From positions 18,072,950 to 18,136,949 of the forward strand of contig OZ038400.1 in NCBI GenBank assembly GCA_964036045.1: 64,000 bases of DNA, given 5' to 3'. The notes under the pieces were generated by a model. That model was not told the origin of the DNA, searched no databases, and was given only the letters and a program-made list of their open reading frames with translations. Source of the DNA: Eutreptiella sp. 'Long Island Sound 2002'. Its lineage: Eukaryota; Euglenozoa; Euglenophyceae; Eutreptiales; Eutreptiaceae. This document shows, piece after piece, positions 48,901 through 56,400 of the stretch (positions within the stretch are counted from its first letter, which is position 1; every line of letters starts with the position of its first letter). The translations under genes and the position numbers were made by a program.

Positions 48901-50403
48901 CGTCTTTGTGATCAATGAAAAAGAAAAAAAAAAAGGAAAACTTAGGGCCGGTCGTCTTCGTGATCAATGAAAAAAAAAAAAAAAAAAAACAACCTTAGAG
49001 GGCTGGTCGTCTTTGTGATCAATGAAGAAAAGAAAAAAAATGATCAATGAAAAAAAAAAAAAAAAAAAAAACTTTAGAGGGCCGGTCGTCGTTGCAATCA
49101 ATGAAAAAAAAAAAAAAAACCTACAGGGCAGGTCGTCTTTGTGATCAATGAAAAAAAAAAAAAATAAAAAAAAACCTTACAGGGCCGGTCGTATTTGTAA
49201 TCAATGAAAAAAAAAAATAGAGGGCTAGTCGTCTTTGTGATCAATGGAAAAAAAAAAAATGGAGGGCTGGTCGTCTTTGTGATCAATGAAAAAAAAAAAA
49301 AAAAGACTTGGAGGGCCGGTCGTCTTTGTGATCGATGCGAAAAAAAAAAAAAAATTAGAGGGCTGGTCGTCTTTGTGATCAATGAAAAAAAAAAAAAAAA
49401 ACTTAGAGGGCTGGTCGTCTTTGTGATCAATGAAAAAAAAAAAAAAACGTAGAGGGCTGGTCCTCTTTGTGATCAATGAAAAAAAAAGAAAAAAAAAAAA
49501 CTTAGAGGGCGGGTCGTCTTTGTGATCAATGAAAAAAAAAAAAAAAAAAACTTTAGAGGGCGGGTCGTCTTTGTGATCAATGAAAAAAAAAAACAAGAAA
49601 AAAAAAATTAGAGGGCCGGTCGTCTTTGTGATCAATGCGAAAAAAAAAAAAAAACTTAGAGGGCTGGTCGTCTTTGTGATCAATGAAAAAAAAAAAAAAA
49701 AAAACCTTAGGTGCTGGTCGTCTTTGTGATCAATGAAAAAAAAAAAAAAAAAACACGTACAGGGCTGGTCCTCTTTGTGATCAATGAAAAAAAAAAAAAA
49801 AAACCTTAGAGGGCTGGTCGTCTTTGTGATAAATGAAGAAAAAAAAAAAAATTTAGAGGGCTGGTCGTCTTCCTGATCAATGAAAAAAAAAAAAAAAAAA
49901 AAAACTTCAGCGCTGGTCCTCTTTGTGATCAATGAAAACAAAAAAACAAAAAAAAAAAACTTAGAGGGCCGGTCGTCTTTGTGCTCAATGAAAAAAAAAA
50001 AAAAAAAAAAAGAGGGCTAGTCCTCTTTGTGATCAATGAAAAAAGAAAAAAAAATTAGAGGGCTGGTCGTCTTTGTGATCAGTGAAAAAAAAAAAAAAAA
50101 AAAACTTAGAGGGCCGGTCGTCTTTGTGAACAATGAAAAAAAAAAAAAAAAAATACAGGGCTAGTCCTCTTTGTGATCAATGAAAAAAACAAAACAAGAG
50201 AAAAAAAAATTAGAGGGCCGGTCGTCTTTGTGATCAATGAAAAGAAAAAAAAAATAGAGGGCTAGTCGTCTTTGTGATCAATGAAAAAAAAAAAAAAAAA
50301 AACTTGTAGGGCCGGTCGTCTTTGTGATCAATGCGAAAAAAAAAAAAAAACTTAGAGGGCTGGTCGTCTTTGTGATCATTGAAAAAAAAAAAAAAAAAGA
50401 AAA
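45900..50403 (+). repeat. Satellite stretch paralogous to 10.9-20 kb, up to the retrotransposon
   Basis: About 46,000-47,900 matches 10,900-12,900 with an offset near 35.0 kb, and about 48,000-49,550 matches the later part of the 12-20 kb unit (TCCTGTTTG near 48,628, GACTTGGAGG near 49,304). From about 49,560 the variants change to those of the 26-30 kb family (TTCAGCGC near 49,906, ACAAAACAAG near 50,188). The last monomer before the element has the variant GATCATTG (near 50,375). No gene is visible. Confidence 0.7.
50382..50403 (+). repeat. Left candidate target-site duplication
   Basis: The satellite flank ends with 17 A, one G and four A before the element. The right flank has A-run, G, AAAA, TTGAGGG, so the same A17-G-AAAA string can be read on both sides. 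The exact length cannot be fixed because the element's poly(A) tail merges with the A-run; at least G-AAAA is duplicated. The unoccupied paralogue near 28,635 has the same 17 A followed by GAAAATTGAGGG. Confidence 0.7.
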
Positions 50404-50581
50404 ACATCCGACGTGCGCGCGTGCGATTTGTGGGCCGATCTTTCTGACGGCCGCTAATCTGACAGGACTTTTCCTTTTCCGTGCAGTTTCCGTTTTTTTA
50501 TACCATTTGTTACGGTTTCGGAACCTTCCAATTATACTGAGACCTTTGATTTCCGGTTTCACGCACTTTTGAATTTGCATC
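50404..50581 (+). promoter_or_regulatory. LINE 5' leader (untranslated region)
   Basis: About 178 nt between the satellite and the ORF1 start. It opens with a GC-rich, CG-dinucleotide-rich segment (CGACGTGCGCGCGTGCG) and becomes T-rich (a T7 tract near 50,493). There is no ATG before the ORF1 start. LINEs usually carry an internal promoter in this position, but I see no specific promoter motif, so promoter function is inferred from the family. Confidence 0.6.
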
Positions 50582-53440
50582 ATGAATCAGCAACCCTCAA
50601 CGACCAATGCTAGTGGAAAGGCGCTTCGCAGTTCCCAAGAGCGTAACTCGGTTTCCACCGCCTCAAGGTTCTCACAAAGGTCGGTCTCCCCAAGAGACAA
50701 TGCCACTCGCTCTCGCTCTATTTCACCGAAAGAGTCTCTTCCAGTGAGGCCAAAAAAAAAGGTGACCCCACGCGCAAGCTTGCCAAACATAATGGCGCAT
50801 ATGGGCGGCGCAATGCAAGCACATGCCCGCACCGAGAAGGCTCCTTCTCAATCCTCATACGTCTCATATGGAGCACGGAGTCTTGGTGCTAACCCACAAG
50901 AGGCCTCCTCTCATGGTTCCCAATTCATTGCGCCCAAACCGCTTCGTGCCAAAGGCGTCATAGCCCAAGCTCGGGCTCAAAAAAATGTCGGAAGTGAAAA
51001 AAAAGATCATGCGCATGCAACAACTTCTCATCCAAGTGATGACATGAGTCGGGAAAAAAAAGACGGGGAAAAAAAAGACGGGGAAAAAAAAGGCGGGGAA
51101 AAAAAAGACGGGGAAAAAAAAGCCACAAGCGTGTTCTTTCGCCCAACACCCACAAAGGGACCTCCCGCCCTCTCTCAAGAGGACGAAGACATGGCCTATG
51201 TAGACAGGATAGACGTGTCTTTCGATTCGGAACACGACTCTCTCCTTGGCCACTCTATCGCAGACCCTCATGCATCAATAGCCGCTGCCGCCAACGAGAC
51301 CCCGAACTCCAAACGAGTCCGGCCCTCAAACGGGTATAAAGAATTGTATCGATGCGCCTTAGAGAGAAACCCCGACGGTTTGGGCTATGGACCACCTTCT
51401 CTCTTGCGTAGTGCCAACGAGCAAGTTGATACTCGCCATCATATTCCACCGCGCAATGCGCTAAGCCAAGCTTCGTTTACTCTAGCCTCCGATACCGGTC
51501 TGTCCGCTCCCCTTCCCATGAACCCCATAAGGTTTGCACGCACCTTTCAATCACAAGGCACCCTGCCAAATGGCTTTCCCGAGGCCAGGGACTTGACCGC
51601 CGATGTTCAGTCCGGCAAAGTGCAAATTCGTGGACAATCAAGATTTTCAAACGTAGACCAGTTTTCGGCCACGCCCCCTTTGTACTTGGACACTTCTCCC
51701 CTTCCACCCACGGACTTACTCAGGGCACTCTCACCACCGCCCCAAATCCTACTGAGTGGGGATGGCCTACAATACCCCGGCTTCCTGCGATCGTTTTCCG
51801 TCGCGGACATGCCGGGCTTTGATTGGGCCAAACTAATCGGCACAGTATCGTTCCTCATGCTTTCCGCCTTCGCCCCCTTTCAGGATGATGGTCCCTTTCT
51901 TTCACATAAGACCATCGTGAAACAATTAGTCAACGTTTTGCGCGAATCGAAAAAGCAAAACAAACAAACAATGTTTTGGCTTGCCTACCCATCCCGCACA
52001 AACGTTGCGGACTCTGAACTTGCGACCATTTTGGATCGCCGGATAGATCTTATCCCCTCCCTGCCGTACCTAAATTTGTCCGTTGTATGCCCCGTCATCC
52101 ACCTCGCCCAACGCGCTGCGGTCACTCGACTGATTGAGGATCTCCCCACTCCAAACGACAACCCATTGATCATTTTTCAATTGACTTCAAAACCTCTGGC
52201 TAAGGACCACGTTCCCAAGGTGGTAGAATATTACCCCCGAGCACAAGAACCTGCCGTTTCCGTCGATGGGCACACCCGGCCGCTTTTCACACCCACCTCG
52301 ACCAACTTCCAAATCCGCTTGGATGTGCCCCAAGACATTGTGCGGGACATTGATGGTACGGAGACCCGTTGGCACATCAGCGGTACACTACCCTTGATGT
52401 TGCTTATCAACGGTTTATCACCGGACGACGGTTCCACCGTCTTGCGCAACATTACAGTACCGCGCATTACCAAAAACCACTGGCCGGTGACCGTTAGTTC
52501 GGCTCCCGATGGGTACAAAGTTTTTGATTTCCATGTCCCTATGGATATCATGGCTAGGTTCTACGAGGAGGAAGAGGCCTTAGCAGATATGGGGGTTTCT
52601 TTTGCCCTACTACACTCCTCCATCAAGAGTTGTAGTATCATAGTTACCCACCAGCCACCATTCAAGCCCGGTGCACAGCGGAAGAAAAAAATGCCTGCCA
52701 ATGAAATCCGCGATGCCATAGACATGAATCCTCATTTGAGGAAGAAATTCGAGTTCATCACCTTTTTGAACAAATACGATGCTTTTTGCATGGTGAAGGA
52801 CGAAATACTCCTGCAACCAGCGATCCAAGAGATCGAAAACCTTGGTGATCTCCTGGTCATCTCTGCGACTACCCACCAACGCCTACGTGCTAAGGATGTG
52901 GTACGCACGGTGCAGCCCCCTCATGTCTTGGTGCGCTTTTCACCCTCCTTCAGTGTTGCCGATGTGCTGCATGCAGTGTCCGTGTTTGGGCCAGTCACCT
53001 CGCACCAGCTGTTTCAGCAGGCTGGATTGCTTTTGGTAAGTTTCCAGGCGCCGCAGTCCGCGACTGCAGCCTACGGCTCCACACTGCCAGGACCAGTTTT
53101 CCTCACATCAGGGTCCCTTGCCACCGACACAGCACTCTCACTTGAGGAAAGGTTGCAGCGTCTTGACCTCAGTAGCTTGCCCACGGCAGCACTGAATGAG
53201 TCCAATCTCGCGGCGGTACCTAATGCTCTGCCCTCCTTCTCCCTTCCGGACATTAATGTGGGCCTCCCTCCCCCATCTGGTGCACTACCTGTCTCACCCC
53301 CCCTGTCGATTTCCCCTCCAGCCGCAGAACAGGAGGAGGACGACCGTATGACTGGTCAGAGCAAGAGAACCATCGACGATGTTAGTGCCATGCCGCCAGC
53401 TGAGGACGATGCCTCCCCTTGTACTTTTCCCCCTCACTGA
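50582..53440 (+). CDS. LINE ORF1 protein, putative RNA-binding component
   Basis: 952 codons, starting at the first ATG in the element and ending in TGA at 53,438-53,440. Residues 1 to about 200 are Ser/Arg/Lys-rich and low-complexity, with a run of five GEKKD-like pentapeptides (residues 157-181). The middle is Pro-rich. Residues about 780-835 (from PHVLVRF to TAAYG) alternate strand-like and helix-like segments in a way that recalls an RRM fold; this is my reading, not a confirmed domain. I see no CCHC zinc knuckle. In LINEs the ORF1 product coats the element RNA and accompanies ORF2 to the target; that role is inferred from position. It is long for an ORF1 protein. Acidic C-terminus (EQEEDD). 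It overlaps ORF2 by 62 nt. Confidence 0.85.
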   Translation: MNQQPSTTNASGKALRSSQERNSVSTASRFSQRSVSPRDNATRSRSISPKESLPVRPKKKVTPRASLPNIMAHMGGAMQAHARTEKAPSQSSYVSYGARSLGANPQEASSHGSQFIAPKPLRAKGVIAQARAQKNVGSEKKDHAHATTSHPSDDMSREKKDGEKKDGEKKGGEKKDGEKKATSVFFRPTPTKGPPALSQEDEDMAYVDRIDVSFDSEHDSLLGHSIADPHASIAAAANETPNSKRVRPSNGYKELYRCALERNPDGLGYGPPSLLRSANEQVDTRHHIPPRNALSQASFTLASDTGLSAPLPMNPIRFARTFQSQGTLPNGFPEARDLTADVQSGKVQIRGQSRFSNVDQFSATPPLYLDTSPLPPTDLLRALSPPPQILLSGDGLQYPGFLRSFSVADMPGFDWAKLIGTVSFLMLSAFAPFQDDGPFLSHKTIVKQLVNVLRESKKQNKQTMFWLAYPSRTNVADSELATILDRRIDLIPSLPYLNLSVVCPVIHLAQRAAVTRLIEDLPTPNDNPLIIFQLTSKPLAKDHVPKVVEYYPRAQEPAVSVDGHTRPLFTPTSTNFQIRLDVPQDIVRDIDGTETRWHISGTLPLMLLINGLSPDDGSTVLRNITVPRITKNHWPVTVSSAPDGYKVFDFHVPMDIMARFYEEEEALADMGVSFALLHSSIKSCSIIVTHQPPFKPGAQRKKKMPANEIRDAIDMNPHLRKKFEFITFLNKYDAFCMVKDEILLQPAIQEIENLGDLLVISATTHQRLRAKDVVRTVQPPHVLVRFSPSFSVADVLHAVSVFGPVTSHQLFQQAGLLLVSFQAPQSATAAYGSTLPGPVFLTSGSLATDTALSLEERLQRLDLSSLPTAALNESNLAAVPNALPSFSLPDINVGLPPPSGALPVSPPLSISPPAAEQEEDDRMTGQSKRTIDDVSAMPPAEDDASPCTFPPH
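51050..51124 (+). repeat. In-frame 15-nt minisatellite within ORF1
   Basis: Five 15-nt units of the form GGGGAAAAAAAAGAC, each coding Gly-Glu-Lys-Lys-Asp, with first-unit CGG (Arg), third-unit GGC (Gly) and last-unit GCC (Ala) variants. Each unit includes an A8 tract. The unit length keeps the frame whatever the copy number, but slippage inside any A8 would not. Confidence 0.95.
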
Positions 53441-56400
53441 AACGCAAAACTCCCCTGAGGTGAACGCTGCCCTTGCTTGCTTCACCCCCACTGCCCTCCA
53501 ACGTCTTCCTGTACCTCTGCAGACACTCGTACATGATGCCAGGTGGACTGCATCCTCCTATGCAGAGCTGGGGTCGATCCTCAAACAATGGTATGCAGGT
53601 TCCCAATTGTGTTTTTATTGGTGCCACCTCGCTGCAGTGGTCATCAGCGCCCACCACAATCTCCGAATGGCACAACAGGTCATCTGCTCCGTCGCAGTTT
53701 CCGCGTTGTCGGCCCTTGCTATGTGCACTATCCTCGGTGTCACACCTCGCGCATGCCACGGAAAACGCCCGCCGGTGCGTCACACAGTGCTGCCCCCACA
53801 TACCCAGCCCCACCCCACTGCCCCCGACCCCACCGCTGCACTTCGTCTGCAGTTGCCACCAGATGGAGCTATAGGAAATAACCGGGAGCCAACTCACCTG
53901 CAAGGTTGTAAATTGGCTTGTCCCACGGTGACCTCCTTGGCTGTGCTAGGCATCTTGCGCATGCTCGCCACCGTCGTTTATCTTTTGTCCCGCTTGACCA
54001 CCCTCACACTGGTGTGCGCCACTATAAAACACTGCTCGCCCACAGGGCCTGCCCGGCCGGTCGACTCGACGCGCCACATCCGGGACGACTCAGTCAACCC
54101 TGGTTCAGATGCACCCACAAGTATGAGCCCACCCCCAACCACCACACACCTCACGCGCACGCTTACACACCCCACGCTCACATTTGGCGCCCTCAATGTC
54201 GGCGGTGTCGAAATCACACCGAACCGCCTATGTCATTTACTGGCCGGTTTTCACCCCCTCCCCCACACATTATCCTTGCAGGAATTCCGGCCCAGTGCCT
54301 CGTCCTCCCTGCGGGACCACGAGAGAGTGGCTATGTACTGGGGATATCACCTGCTACACAGCTCTCCCTCCAGAAAGGCCGGAGTAGCCTTGCTTGTACA
54401 TACTTCCATCGCACCACACAGGCCCACTATGAAGACCATCATTGACGGGAGGCTCATCACCACCTCCCTGCAACTACACAGCGACCCGTCGATGCCCCCT
54501 GTCACTGTAGCGTCCTTTTACGGTCCCCACACGTCTAGGGAGCGGTCATCCTGTGAGAGACATCTAGATCGCCTTGCCCGCGAGTGCGCTATTATCTTAG
54601 GTGATTACAATGCTGTGACACATACCGGCCATACCACAGCCCTCCGTGCACCCCTGTGGCCGTGGCTGATTGCCAAAGAACGGGCCGGCTCGCTCTCTGA
54701 CCTCTTGATCCCACACCAGACGTGCACCCCATACACCAGGGTGCGTCGCTATGCGGGCACGCGCAGCTACCTTGACCGCGCATACGGCACGAGGCTGTTC
54801 GGTGCACTCTTTCAGACCTCTGGTGCCCAGGTAGTAGACTTTTCCTCGGTCACAGGCATACAGGACCACAACCCCATACTAATCCACACTATACCCTGGG
54901 CGCAGCCCCATATCCCTGAGGCGCGCTGCGCCCAGTGGAACCGTAGGGATGTATCGCGGTTCCGCCGTGACATATCTGCAGCCACAGCTGCATTGCCTCT
55001 CCCCACCGTTGCCAGTGATACTGCACACACATACCAACAACTGTGCACACACATGCTCACTGCCATGCGCCGGGTTAACTCGCAGAGGCCACCTTCCCCG
55101 CCAGCCTCTGACGACGTCAGTGATTGGTCGTCTGTAGTACGCCAACTGGCCAAACAAGCCAAGCGAAGGTCCAAGACCTTCTACCGCCGCATCAAGCATA
55201 CCCTCCTCACCCCCCCCGCCCAGTCTACACTCCCCACCCCCACCAGGAAAATACAACGCATATTGCAACGGAACACGCCGTGGTCCTCTCACGCTTTAGA
55301 CCTCATACCCCAAAGAGCACGACTGTGCGACCCCCCCCCCCCCACCTTCAGTGAACTGCGTGCCCTTGCCCGTGCGTCTAGGAAAAAATCTCCCGGACCG
55401 GACGGAGTCCCGCCGTACCTACTGCACATTCTCCCCGACCCCGTCTTCAAGTTAGTTCACAGCTGTATCTCCCTTTGTTACTCTGAAGGCTTTTTACCAC
55501 AGCCCTGGCTGGTCTCAGAGACATTTTGTTTGTTTAAAGGAAAGGGCCAGTGGCAAGACCCTGATCGGTGGAGACCAATTGCCATGAGCAATTCTATCTA
55601 CCGCCTTTTTATGCGCTGGGTTTACTCCAAGCTCTACCCCTTAGTGTCCCCCCACCTGCACCCCAACCAATTCGGCGGCAGACAGGGCACGTCCACAGCA
55701 CATGCCACACAAATTTTTCTGGATGCCATCGACTCCGTACGGGACAAGGAAGCCCTACTCGCCTTCGACGTCTATCACGCTTTTGACAGTCCACCCAAAG
55801 CTCTTATCCTAGGTGTACTCGACCGAATGGGGACCCCCTCCAAATTACTGCAAATAATCTCCCTGGTAATGGAGCAAGGGTCCACATTCTTACGAGGAGC
55901 GGAGGAGACATTGTTTAGGACGACACATGGCGTCAAGCAGGGCTGCCCCTTTTCCTGTTTTTTGTTTGTCGTTGTTTTTGAGATCCCCCTGCGAGTGTTA
56001 GACCAACACGGCATCCCTTTCTCGGCTTATGTCGACGACATATGCTCCCCCGCACCGTATGGCCAGAGCCAGCACGTTGCCGAGGTCGTACAGGCCGCCC
56101 TCAGTCTGATTGCTTGCCAGGTGAACGTCGCCAAAAGCGAATCACTACACATGCAACCCCTGCCCCCTGTCCTGCCCACCCTCCCCAAGTATCTGCACCC
56201 ACCCTCCCCCGTTCAGGCTGCCAGTCCGTCGCCATGGTACACCGTCTCTGCGCCGTACCCGCCAGAGTGGAGTGTACAGGTACTGCACACCTTTGCACGT
56301 GCCCCCTACCTCATGCATTTGGGCCACCCTATCTCCCCCTGCCTCTACCCTGATGCCTGCGTTGAGGTTGTGCTGCAAGAGCTGAAAGCCCAGTTAAACG

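Larger units (their letters stand above)
1..50403 (+). repeat. A-tract satellite array, left arm
   Basis: Head-to-tail array of monomers averaging about 50 bp; the first 600 bases hold 12 cores, so the left arm should contain roughly 1,000 copies. The core starts near ACTTAGAGGGCY and continues with GGTCGTCTTTGTGATCAATG, then passes into an A-run of about 10-25 nt. Common core variants are CCGG, CTGG, CTAG or CGGG before TCGTC; a TCCTC form; and GATGAATG, GAACAATG, GCAATCAATG or GTGCTCAATG at the 3' end of the core. Linkers carry recurrent single G, C or T interruptions. Every monomer I read has the same orientation. No host gene is visible. The array runs off the left edge of the window. Function is unknown; centromeric, subtelomeric or other heterochromatin are all possible and the sequence does not decide between them. 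Confidence 0.98.

Noticed and set aside
318-50400. Dozens of open frames of 60-238 codons on both strands in the satellite
   Set aside because: All encode the same monomer in different frames with poly-Phe or poly-Lys, and their ends are set by A-run length. No start context, codon bias or domain supports a gene.
1-50403. CRISPR-like array: regular ~28-30 nt repeats with spacers
   Set aside because: The 'spacers' are A-runs with the same few interruptions, not unique sequences; repeats vary freely; the context is eukaryotic satellite with no cas genes.
50278-50583. Open frames that run from the satellite into the LINE leader on either strand
   Set aside because: They cross the insertion junction, so they cannot predate the insertion, and they show no domain; they are chance open frames.
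54018-54032. TATAAAA within ORF2 as a possible internal promoter
   Set aside because: A single 7-mer match inside a coding frame with no other promoter evidence.
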